From contig NZ_JBLKOA010000007.1 in assembly GCF_051414135.1 (NCBI RefSeq), positions 62,001-126,000 of the forward strand: 64,000 nucleotides of DNA, in the 5' to 3' direction. Origin of the DNA: Halovenus halobia (lineage in GTDB: Archaea > Halobacteriota > Halobacteria > Halobacteriales > Haloarculaceae). Both the position numbers and the translations under genes were made by a program. Positions within the stretch are counted from its first letter, which is position 1; each line of letters opens with the position of its first letter. Shown one piece after another: positions 42,480-50,300 of the stretch. Under the pieces are notes generated by a model that saw nothing but the letters and a program-made list of their open reading frames with translations, had not been told where the DNA came from and searched no databases.

Positions 42480-42505
42480 GTACTATTACCACTCAGTATT
42501 AGTAC
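42480..42505 (+). promoter_or_regulatory. TATA-overlapping inverted repeat upstream of thi4, candidate ThiR operator
   Basis: gtacta (42480-42485) and its exact inverse tagtac (42500-42505) surround 14 bases. A TATA-like tactatta lies inside, 26-33 bases before the thi4 ATG. A dyad placed over the TATA box is the classic position for a repressor. ThiR is the known thiamine regulator of thi4 and thiC in Haloferax, so it is the natural candidate, by inference. Confidence 0.45.
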
Positions 42506-42513
42506 CTAGTAGT

Positions 42514-43449
42514 ATGAGCCAAGATACTTTCGACCAGTTCAGTGATGTCGACGAAGCGGAGGTAACACGAGCAATTGGGCAGGAATGGACAGAGGAGTTC
42601 ATGAACTTCTCAGAATCAGACGTCATCATCGTCGGCGGCGGCCCGTCGGGGCTTGTGGCGGCCAAGGAACTCGCCGAGCGTGGCGTGAAGGTGATGGTCG
42701 TCGAGAAGAACAACTACCTCGGCGGCGGCTTCTGGCTCGGTGGCTTCCTGATGAACAAGGTCACCGTCCGCGACCCAGCCGAACAGATCCTCGAGGAACT
42801 TGATGTCTCCTACAAACAGTCACAGGACAGTGAAGGGCTGTACGTGGCCAACGGTCCGGAAGCCTGCTCTGGACTGATCAAGGCCGCATGTGACGCTGGC
42901 GCGAAAATTCAGAACATGACGGAGTTCACCGACATCGTGATCCGCGAGGACCACCGCGTCGGCGGCATCGTGATGAACTGGACGCCGGTTCACGCACTCC
43001 CACGAGAGATAACCTGCGTCGACCCGATTGCTGTCGAGGCTGATCTGGTCATCGACGCGACCGGTCACGAGGCCGTTGCGGTGACGAAACTCCACGAACG
43101 CGGTGTCCTCGACGCACCGGGAATCGGCCACGCAGATGAACACAACACCGGAATGGACGACACGGACTCCGACCAGTACGGTGCTCCCGGTCACGATTCG
43201 CCCGGCCACGACTCGATGTGGGTCGGCGAGAGCGAGGACGCTGTCGTCGAACACACCGGCGTTGCACACGACGGACTGGTCGTCACGGGGATGGCGACGG
43301 CGACAACTTACGGCCTCCCACGGATGGGGCCTACCTTCGGTGCAATGTTGGTGTCAGGGAAACGCGCCGCACAGGCAGCGCTCGACGAACTAGAGGTTGA
43401 CGCGCCAGAAGTCGAGATGACGACGCGGGCAGAACCAGCTGACGACTGA
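42514..43449 (+). CDS. thi4: Thi4-type thiamine thiazole synthase
   Basis: The 311-residue flavoprotein-like enzyme has the dinucleotide site DVIIVGGGPSGLVAAKELA (about 36-54). It continues with EKNNYLGGGFWLGGFLMNK, GIVMNWTPVHALPREITCVDPI and the C-terminal MGPTFGAMLVSGKRAAQ. It builds the thiazole of thiamine from NAD and glycine. Cys168 (EITCVDPI) occupies the position of the sulfur-donating cysteine in yeast Thi4 and the essential Cys of Haloferax Thi4; methanogen enzymes with His use sulfide instead. A glycine/His-rich insertion (GMDDTDSDQYGAPGHDSPGH) is present near 215-240. The mRNA is probably leaderless. Confidence 0.95.
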   Translation: MSQDTFDQFSDVDEAEVTRAIGQEWTEEFMNFSESDVIIVGGGPSGLVAAKELAERGVKVMVVEKNNYLGGGFWLGGFLMNKVTVRDPAEQILEELDVSYKQSQDSEGLYVANGPEACSGLIKAACDAGAKIQNMTEFTDIVIREDHRVGGIVMNWTPVHALPREITCVDPIAVEADLVIDATGHEAVAVTKLHERGVLDAPGIGHADEHNTGMDDTDSDQYGAPGHDSPGHDSMWVGESEDAVVEHTGVAHDGLVVTGMATATTYGLPRMGPTFGAMLVSGKRAAQAALDELEVDAPEVEMTTRAEPADD

Positions 43450-43463
43450 CGGACTCGGCATCG

Positions 43464-43766
43464 TTAGTCGTCAACGTGGTTTGGTTGTCCAGTGTCGACT
43501 TGCCGGCGCTGCTCGCCGACTGTCTCCATCCGGGATGCTGTGATTCTGTACACCGCGTACAATCCCCAGATGAGGATGCCAGCGAGGATGATATAGGCCC
43601 GAATCTTCAGCGGGACCAGCGCCTCCTGGACGGCTACACCCTCGGCGGTGACCGGGTTGGCCGCGCCAGCGACCAGTTCGAGGAGCCCGATTCCGACGAG
43701 CCCAAACACGACTAGCCCGCCGCCAGCGTACTGTGCAACTTTCGTCGCGAGTGGTTGTTCTGTCAT
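43464..43766 (-). CDS. Small two-helix membrane protein downstream of doxX
   Basis: A 100-residue protein with two membrane helices (YAGGGLVVFGLVGIGLLELVAG and IRAYIILAGILIWGLYAVYRI). Six bases separate its ATG (43764-43766) from the DoxX stop, and the ggggtgatc just before is a good Shine-Dalgarno sequence that overlaps the upstream stop; a GTG at 43775 is less likely. The protein is probably a partner of the DoxX protein. I do not recognise the family. Confidence 0.72.
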   Translation of the reverse strand: MTEQPLATKVAQYAGGGLVVFGLVGIGLLELVAGAANPVTAEGVAVQEALVPLKIRAYIILAGILIWGLYAVYRITASRMETVGEQRRQVDTGQPNHVDD

Positions 43767-43771
43767 TGTGA

Positions 43772-44317
43772 TCACCCCATGAGGTACTGCAGACGCGGGT
43801 GGTTCTGGACGAAGCGCGTCTCGGTTAGATAGGCGTCGACGCCGAACACGCGTCCGGCACCGAGGGTTGCAATCATCGCGAAGATGAGCAACCCAAGCAA
43901 CTCACCCGTCACCATCCCGTGTGCCCACGCGCCAGTCTCGCCGTTGATGAAGTAGAAGAACACCATCAGAACGGCACCGAAGAAGGCAGCCGTTCTGGTA
44001 AGTGCCCCGAGGATGAGCCCGAGTCCGATCATCGTCTGCCCGAGTGGAATCGCGATGTTGACGAACGTCAACAGGGCACCGTCGCTAAACAGCGTCACGA
44101 ACGGGCCGAGGCTGGTCCCCTGCGCTGCGCCGCCGACGAACCAGCCCGCCTCGAACGGCCAGTTCATGAATTTATCCAGCCCAGCGTGTAGGAGCCACCA
44201 GCCGCCAACGAACCGGAGTACGACCAGCCAGTAGGCTAGCCACTCCTTGTCAACGACGACGGTACGCTCTTCACCGAGCAGACGCGTCTGTGCCTGCTCT
44301 GCGTCTGTTGTTGCCAT
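43772..44317 (-). CDS. DoxX-family membrane protein
   Basis: A 181-residue DoxX-like protein with four hydrophobic segments. RFVGGWWLLHAGLDKFMNW is the typical first segment. It is followed by TFVNIAIPLGQTMIGLGLILGALTRTAAFFGAVLMVFFYF and a last helix before a soluble GVDAYLTETRFVQNHPRL tail. DoxX proteins include the small subunit of archaeal thiosulfate:quinone oxidoreductase and redox-stress membrane complexes; which applies here is open. The ATG at 44317 is preceded by a perfect Shine-Dalgarno gaggtgat (complement of 44322-44329). An IS200/IS605 element ends about 10 bases further upstream. Confidence 0.82.
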   Translation of the reverse strand: MATTDAEQAQTRLLGEERTVVVDKEWLAYWLVVLRFVGGWWLLHAGLDKFMNWPFEAGWFVGGAAQGTSLGPFVTLFSDGALLTFVNIAIPLGQTMIGLGLILGALTRTAAFFGAVLMVFFYFINGETGAWAHGMVTGELLGLLIFAMIATLGAGRVFGVDAYLTETRFVQNHPRLQYLMG

Positions 44318-44339
44318 CGGTATCACCTCACATTTAGAG

Positions 44340-44480
44340 GTGACATCCTCCGCGCCGTGAACGGCGCGGCTTCCCGGCATGGGAATACCAGCTACGTTTC
44401 GCTGTTGCTGGCAGAGGGTTCCGACCCGTGGAAAGTCGAGAGCGTCATCTGCGAGGGTTTCTCGCTCGTCTCTCGGTGGG
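44340..44480 (-). ncRNA. Predicted omega/reRNA at the tnpB 3' end
   Basis: In IS200/IS605 elements the TnpB guide RNA comes from the 3' end of tnpB and the right end. The hairpin at 44350-44369 sits where the RNA scaffold would be. The guide would then be the bases just outside the element, about 44320-44339, which include the doxX Shine-Dalgarno. Sense-overlapping RNAs of this kind are reported in Halobacterium. The exact ends here are not determined. Confidence 0.4.
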
Positions 44481-45663
44481 TCGTGGCGCTGTCACAGGCG
44501 CTCCCATCCCGTGAGATGTCATCGCCCGCCGATTTCACTGGCAGGCTCTCACCCCACGGGTCGTGGCGGTCAGCGATGTTGACCGCCGCGTTGATGTCTG
44601 CGTGGTACTCCGATACCCAACACTTGTCGTTCTGGCACCGAAACTCGTCGCCGTTCCGGTGCCCGACGTGGCCGCACTCGTGACACGTCTGGCTCGTGTA
44701 CTCCGGTCGGACGTATTCGACCGGAAGCCCTGCCTCTCGTGCCTTGTCCTCGATACGCTGTTGAAGCCGAGCGAACGCCCATGCGTGGAGCCGTCGGTTC
44801 ATCCACTCGCCGTAATCGAGGTCTTCGCGGATGTCCGAAAGGTCTTCCAGCACAAGGACTGGCTTCTCGAATCGACAGACGTACTCGACGGCACGTCGAG
44901 ACGCCTTCTCGATGATTTCAGTGAGTGCGTTCTGGTAGTGGTCGAATCGCTCGTCTATCCGCCACTGTGCGGCGTCACGCTCTTGGAGTCGCTTGAGCGT
45001 CGTGAACATCTCTTTGCGAAGGTGACGAGCGCGACCACCGTTGATGAGCAGTGGGTCAGTCGGAGTCCCCTGCTCGCAGGCACAGCCCGCGAGCAGGTGT
45101 GCTTCGCCAATGTCGAAGCCGACTGGTGTTACATCGTCGTCTGTCGGTTCGTAGTCCGGTTGTTCGACCGGGAACTCAACGGTGACGTGGAGTGTCCACG
45201 ACGTGCGGTGGCGTTGCAGTCGGAGTTGTCCCGCCGATGCGTCACCGTGTACGAGGTCGTGCCACAGACCGTCTTGTTCGGGGTTGATACGAAGCGGTAT
45301 CCAGAAATTCGTCCCGCGACCGGGTTGCGGTGCCCACCATGTGAACTCGTAGTCACGCGCCGCCGAGTGGTCGAACTCGGCGGCTTGGTTGGTGAGCCGA
45401 ACCGGGTGGTCGTCGTCCAACTCCTGTGCGTCGTAGGTGTCGTGAAGTTGTGGGACGTAGTTGCACAGAGCCGCTTTCGCCTGATATGGGAGGTCGTAGG
45501 GCGTCACCACGTCGCTGGTTGCGTTCATCGTGTCACACCCGGCGTCGAACGCCTCGTGAAGTCCCTCACGGTAGGTTTCGAGCAGGTCACACAGTTTCCG
45601 CTCTTTGTGTGCTGTCGGCGGGGCGAGCGTAGCTTCCAGCGTTTTCGTGGTTGTTGCGGTCAT
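44392..45663 (-). CDS. tnpB: RNA-guided endonuclease TnpB (IS200/IS605)
   Basis: A 423-residue TnpB with a complete RuvC-like site: Asp184 (VGFDIGEAH), Glu273 (VLVLEDLSDI) and Asp356 (YHADINAAVN). The zinc ribbon has Cys327, Cys330, Cys343 and Cys348 (TCHECG, FRCQNDKC). The N-terminal wedge/REC part is normal in size. The tail after residue 365 (DPWGESLPVKSAGDD) is disordered. All catalytic positions are intact, so an active RNA-guided DNase is plausible. The start lies one base after the tnpA stop. Confidence 0.94.
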   Translation of the reverse strand: MTATTTKTLEATLAPPTAHKERKLCDLLETYREGLHEAFDAGCDTMNATSDVVTPYDLPYQAKAALCNYVPQLHDTYDAQELDDDHPVRLTNQAAEFDHSAARDYEFTWWAPQPGRGTNFWIPLRINPEQDGLWHDLVHGDASAGQLRLQRHRTSWTLHVTVEFPVEQPDYEPTDDDVTPVGFDIGEAHLLAGCACEQGTPTDPLLINGGRARHLRKEMFTTLKRLQERDAAQWRIDERFDHYQNALTEIIEKASRRAVEYVCRFEKPVLVLEDLSDIREDLDYGEWMNRRLHAWAFARLQQRIEDKAREAGLPVEYVRPEYTSQTCHECGHVGHRNGDEFRCQNDKCWVSEYHADINAAVNIADRHDPWGESLPVKSAGDDISRDGSACDSATTHRETSEKPSQMTLSTFHGSEPSASNSET

Positions 45664-45664
45664 G

Positions 45665-46057
45665 CTACTGGTCGTCCACGTAGTCCATCAGCACGTCAAT
45701 GCTCACTTGGCCGGTCGTGGCGAGAAAGTACCCCGGTTGCCAGAACGCATCTTCGAGCGTCTGTGTTACTTCGGGATACTCCGACCGAATCCGGCGGGAC
45801 GTGACGCCTTTGAGCGAGTTGATGAACTTCGTGAGGTCTGTGGTTGGTTTGGTCCGAAACAGAATGTGAACGTGGTCGGTTCCGCCGTCCACGTTCTTGA
45901 TGTCGGCCTCGAAGTCATTTGCAATGTCGTGGGCGATTTCAGCGACACGCTCCAGCCGCTCATCCGTGAGAATATCGGCACGGTACTTTGTGACGGTCAC
46001 GAAGTGATACTGAAGCGCGTACACTGTGTGCGACCCGGTTTGCAGATGATACTCCAT
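45665..46057 (-). CDS. tnpA: IS200/IS605 transposase TnpA (Y1 HUH)
   Basis: A 130-residue single-strand transposase. The HUH metal motif is DHVHILF (His62 and His64) and the catalytic Tyr126 is in LMDYVDDQ, the last turn before the C-terminus. Length and motif spacing are normal. It excises and inserts the element as single-stranded DNA through a phosphotyrosine intermediate, recognising the end hairpins. It is intact, so the element may be mobile. Confidence 0.95.
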   Translation of the reverse strand: MEYHLQTGSHTVYALQYHFVTVTKYRADILTDERLERVAEIAHDIANDFEADIKNVDGGTDHVHILFRTKPTTDLTKFINSLKGVTSRRIRSEYPEVTQTLEDAFWQPGYFLATTGQVSIDVLMDYVDDQ

Positions 46058-46453
46058 TTGGCCTTAGCAGATACGATACACCCAAGACAAATAATTCTTG
46101 TGACGTGATGTATTCAGCAGGGAGAAACCGAGTGGTTTGCTGCACAGAGCTTACGCGATTCACTCCCGTCCTCGAAAATCGAAGATTTTCGGGTGCAGCA
46201 AGACCGTCGGTCTTGCCATGCCCCTGTTCGCTCCTCGGTTCCGACTGAGCGTCGGAACACTCGTCACTCACGGGAAGGGCGGGATTCTCTCGCTGAATCA
46301 AGATAGGGGATTATTAATAATGAAGAATACTGTTGTCCTGAATACGTTCGGGTTCGGCGGTCGAGTCCCTGCTGGTACTGTTCGTCTGTACCACCACAAA
46401 GAGGCTACACACAGATACCGCTATTACCTAAACGAAGTCCGTCGCGTCCGCTA
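46058..46453. other. IS left end and adjoining hairpin-rich, gene-poor stretch
   Basis: The first part (46058-46150) is the tnpA upstream region and left end of the IS. From 46150 to 46310 the DNA contains three perfect short hairpins and the words gggcgggattctctcgctgaatc, which look like a remnant of another insertion sequence end. From 46310 on the sequence becomes AT-richer (ttattaataatg). A 49-codon frame starts at 46320 but has no supporting features. No confident gene. Confidence 0.6.
46173..46258. repeat. Cluster of three perfect 8-bp hairpins
   Basis: Hairpin 1: cgaaaatc/gattttcg, loop gaa (46173-46191). Hairpin 2: gcaagacc/ggtcttgc, loop gtc (46198-46216). Hairpin 3: gttccgac/gtcggaac, loop of 5 (46238-46258). 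All three are perfect and spaced by 6 and 21 bases. They lie just outside the left end of the IS200/IS605 copy and could be a structured RNA, nested element ends or protein-binding sites. Confidence 0.75.
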
Positions 46454-46759
46454 TCAACTCACTACGTAGGACTGGTGTGTGCCTCGCGTCTGCATGTCGA
46501 CGAAGTGGTGTCGGGTCGCTCCACCGACGTCGCCCACAGCAGAGCGGGGTCGCTTGTCGTCGGTGTCGAGACTGTCGATAGCCTGGAAGTCGTGTTCGCG
46601 AATCAGTTCCAGCGCGTCCGCTGGTAGCTGCTCACCCTCTGTTACGTCGACAATCAGCAGGCGGTCTGTGAAACTCTTGGCAAGAAAGGCGTCGGTGATC
46701 ACGTCGTACTCCTGTAGTTGCTCCGTGACCGCTACCAGTGTTTCGCGTCGGTCACCCAT
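46454..46759 (-). CDS. Hypothetical 101-residue protein
   Basis: A soluble acidic protein: MGDRRETLVAVTEQLQEYDV, then FTDRLLIVDVTEGEQLPADALELIREHDF, and a polar C-terminus (GGATRHHFVDMQTRGTHQSY). The first 70 residues predict an alternating helix-strand fold. Base composition fits haloarchaeal coding DNA. I do not recognise a family; similar short proteins are common haloarchaeal hypotheticals. It is divergent from the small zinc-finger gene. Confidence 0.62.
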   Translation of the reverse strand: MGDRRETLVAVTEQLQEYDVITDAFLAKSFTDRLLIVDVTEGEQLPADALELIREHDFQAIDSLDTDDKRPRSAVGDVGGATRHHFVDMQTRGTHQSYVVS

Positions 46760-46852
46760 ATTTCGTTCACTGTCGGGCCGAGCCTAACAGTTAGTTGCGA
46801 ATATATTCGGGCTGACAGCAGGTTTTTTGTCACACGAGGGGAAACTTTACGT

Positions 46853-46960
46853 ATGGGCGACCGTGCCTGCTACCGAGACCACTGCCCGGACTGTGCGTGT
46901 CAGGTGACAATCGTCACCGAACGCTGCCCAGCCTGCGGTCGAGCGCTCTCGCTTGACTGA
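46853..46960 (+). CDS. Tiny zinc-finger protein (CPxCG-related)
   Basis: A 35-residue protein, MGDRACYRDHCPDCACQVTI then CPACGRALSLD. Two Cys-x2-Cys knuckles (CPDC and CPAC) form a zinc ribbon that fills the protein. Very small CPxCG-related zinc-finger proteins are an established haloarchaeal class and several have regulatory phenotypes in Haloferax. The TATA-like aaactttac lies 10 bases before the ATG, so the true transcription start is probably further upstream (atatattcgg at about 46800-46810). Confidence 0.62.
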   Translation: MGDRACYRDHCPDCACQVTIVTERCPACGRALSLD

Positions 46961-47354
46961 ACTGGTCGGTTCGGTTGGCCTCGGCCAGGTGTACGAGTCT
47001 TGACTCGACCACTCGGTATCGAACTCTCGGTACAGACGTAGACTGAGAGTTGCGGCAGGTCAATAAGGCCGTGCTGTCTCACAGTTAGTTGGCCAAGGAG
47101 AGGACGTGTTACCTCCGATATGACAGAGAGACTTTCAGCGGTTCGTGAGCAACTGGAGGCGGACACGTACACGCTTCCCCAACGGAACATCCTGGAAGAC
47201 AGTCTGTCGTCAATTCAAGAAGGGGTTAGATATCGAACCCGGACAATGAGCCTCGAAGGTCACCAGAATGGCAAACAATTATTCAAATGTCCGAAAAAGA
47301 GGTGAGTACGTCCGGAGAGAGCGAGGTGAAGGCGGTCATTAAATACCACAGTAA
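46961..47354 (+). other. Leader region of the large methyltransferase with chained small ORFs
   Basis: 46961-47119 shows nothing recognisable. From 47120 a 61-codon frame (MTERLSAVREQLEADTYTLP) ends in a TGA overlapped by a GTG that opens an 18-codon frame. That second frame ends in a TGA overlapping the methyltransferase ATG (atga at about 47355). Such chained overlaps suggest translational coupling. Only the 61-codon frame has some coding look. Confidence 0.45.
47120..47305 (+). CDS. Possible small protein upstream of the methyltransferase
   Basis: A 61-residue frame: MTERLSAVREQLEADTYTLP, then RNILEDSLSSIQEGVRYRTR and a lysine-rich end FKCPKKR. The first 35 residues predict a helix. Its position and strand fit a small partner or regulator of the following gene, but there is no family match and the basic C-terminus is unusual for a haloarchaeon. 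It could also be non-coding. Confidence 0.35.
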   Translation: MTERLSAVREQLEADTYTLPQRNILEDSLSSIQEGVRYRTRTMSLEGHQNGKQLFKCPKKR

Positions 47355-50300
47355 ATGACTGATACTACGAACTATCCGAAGACGTTGGACGCTACGCCAC
47401 AGAGCGACGAACCTGACGGCTATGGCTACGGTCACTTGGTCAATGCTGAATACCTCGAAGAACCTACCTCGGACACCGTAACGTACGATTCAGACCACGA
47501 GGTCACGTACCGCTTCAGTATTCAGAGCTCTGTTCGTATCGCATACTTCGAATTCCCGATGGCAGATGTCCCGCAGGATACGCCGAAGAAGATCGCACAG
47601 GAACTGAAGCGGAGAACTCGTCTACAGTACTTCTGGTTTTTCGACCCAGAAACCAATCGAGTACAGGTATTTCGCGCGTCCCGTGGAAATTTTCAGTTCA
47701 TCTACAATCCCACTATCCACACCGGTACGACGGCACAAACCAAGCTCGATAAACTGGAACAGGTTTCTGAGGACATCAACGCTCTCTTCGATTACACGGA
47801 CGTTGTTGACCGCTTCTACCGGGAGTTGTGGGACCACCGGTCCGATCTCGCAAGCTCCCTCACCACTGAAAACGGATACACGCTCAGCAAGCAGGAGGAG
47901 CTTCTGTCCGCTCAGCGAATCATCGACCGCCTGATTTTCCTCTACTTCCTCGTCGAACGTGGCGTCGTCATCCCGGTGAACGACTCCAAGAAGATGGTTC
48001 CGGGGACAACAGGTCGCGTGTTCAATACGCTTGTGGACGAGCACGACGATTTCTGGACGCTGCTTCGAACGGTCTTCTTCGACCGCCTGAACTCCCGAGA
48101 CGCCAATGACGTCAAATTCACCGGCTCGTACTGGCTCCACATTCCACACCTGAACGGGGGGCTCTTCCAGCCGGAGGACCTCACCACGAGGGACGGGACC
48201 ATTGTCTCTGAGGACGAAGAACTCGTTGTTGAGGATTTTGACTGGGAAGCACTAATCAGCGAACTTAATGAGTACAATTGGCTCCTGGACGGGCTGGAAG
48301 GAACAGACGAAGATGAAGCGGATACTGTCGGAAATCTCACCCCGGCCGTCTTGGGGTATATCTACGAGAAGTTCGTCATTTCGGTGAGTAAAGTCGGCGA
48401 TGACGTCCGGCTTAGTGAGTTAGATGCTTCCGAGCGGAACGACCTGCTTTCCGAGGGGAACAGTGAGGTCGGTGCGTACTACACCGGTGAAGACATAACC
48501 GACTTCAAAGCCCGCCGAGCGTTGTGGGAAGGCTTACTGGAGAAGATTGACCGAGACATTGAGCAGGGGGAGGCACCGACAGCCCTCAATCCTGACGACC
48601 TGTACCGGCCTAGTGAAAATCAAATTGGGTCAATCGAATCTGACCAGAAGGACGGATTCGACGTCCTTTACGAGGAGTACGAGACCTCCCCAGAAATCTT
48701 GGAGTACCTAGATTCGAGGCTACAGAAATTGAAGGTGTGTGACCCCGCAGTTGGGAGTGGTTCATTTGCGCTCGCAGTCGCGAACACACTGTTCGAGTGG
48801 CGGTCGATGTGTCGACCGAACACTGATGAGTACGTACTCCGCCGGCAAATCATTGCACAGAACATCTTCGGTGTGGACATCCTGAAAGGGGCAACGGAGA
48901 TCTGTAAGTTACGGCTGTGGCTCTGGCTGATCAGCGCGACTCCGGTAGAGACGACCGACGGTGCACCCGTAGACGAACGTGACGAAATCCCACCCTTGCC
49001 GGACATCACATTCAACATCCGAACCGGAAACAGCCTCCTCGGGTTTACTGAAACCGCTGCAGTAACCGGCCAGCAGCACACCCGAGGGTCTTCCACGATG
49101 GAGGACCAACTACGTCAGTACGGGGAGGATGTTCGTGACTATCGGGAATCCAGTGACCCCGAGAAAGAGACGAAGCGTGAGCTTGAACGTCGGCATGACG
49201 ACCTGAAAGAAGACCTCGACGAGTGGTACGCAGGAGCACAGAGTGATTCGAACAACAACCGTCTCACAATCGACGACCACGTTGATGACGTGAACGAAGC
49301 GTGGGACAGTCTGAACGCGGCCCCGCAAACCTCCACGACACTCAGCATCAAAATCTCGGATGGGATACCTGAATCCATCGACGAATATCTGGAAAGCCAG
49401 GGGTTCACCACGTACAAATACAAAGCACGGTTGGACAGCCCGACACTCAACAAGCAGGGTGTTGAGAAGATCTTCGGCCAACTCCGAGAGCACTTTGCAG
49501 ACCCAGACGATTGGAGTGTTCTCATCGAGCGAGAGTACGCCGGACAAGACTTCCGAGAAGACAAGCTGGACGCGTGCCACTGGCCGCTCGAATTCCCGCT
49601 CGTATTCATGGAATACGGCGGGTTTGACGTCATCATTAGCAATCCACCCTACGGGGCGTCCGTGAGCCCGGAAGCGGAACCCTTGCTGAAGAACGAAGCC
49701 AACTACGAGTGCCAGGGGACGAACGACTCCTGTGAGTGGTTCTACGAACGAGCACTGGAACTCGTTCACAACGAAGGAGTCATCTCGTACATCGTCAGCA
49801 AGAGCATCGCCTTCTACAGTTCGTGGTCCGACATTCGAGAACTCCTGCTGGAAGAGACCGAATTCAAGCACGTCTTCGACGTCGGATTGGGGTTCGTTGG
49901 GGTAAACCTCGAAACGATTGCCATAGTCAATACTCTCGGTGGTGATGGCCGAGCAAGTATCCCGACCGTGCACCGGAGTCGAGACCTCCAGAGTACGACT
50001 GCGAACCAGCCAGTCCATCTCGGGTGGGTGGACCAAGAGTTCATGATGGACTCGAAAACCATCATCTTCCGACCGATAACTGACGACCAGAGCGATGTAT
50101 TGGAACGCCTGCGCTCTCACGACCGCCGTCTTGGCGACGTAATGTCCACCGAAGACACGACGAGGCAGTTGTACATCCCGGACAGTACAAAGAAGAAACT
50201 GAACGGTGGGGACGACCACTATATCAACAAAAATCCGTGGGTTCAGGCGTTCTATCTGGAGGATATCTGGCACAGGGACCTCGGTGACTACCAGGAGTCC

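Larger units (their letters stand above)
44340..46150 (-). mobile_element. IS200/IS605-family element with intact TnpA and TnpB
   Basis: About 1.8 kb. tnpA and tnpB lie head to tail on the minus strand, one base apart. The end beyond tnpB has a perfect GC hairpin (44350-44369, ccgcgccg and its inverse) followed by ggaggatgtcac, typical of the right end of such elements. The end beyond tnpA has an imperfect hairpin (46115-46142, aaacc/ggttt and cagca/tgctg) as left-end candidate. Boundaries are estimated, since these elements make no target duplication. It is inserted immediately upstream of the doxX ribosome-binding site. Confidence 0.8.

Noticed and set aside
46320..46469. 49-codon plus-strand frame after ttattaataatg
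   Set aside because: No recognisable features, runs into the convergent 46454 gene, and lies next to an IS; TATA-like DNA alone is not enough.
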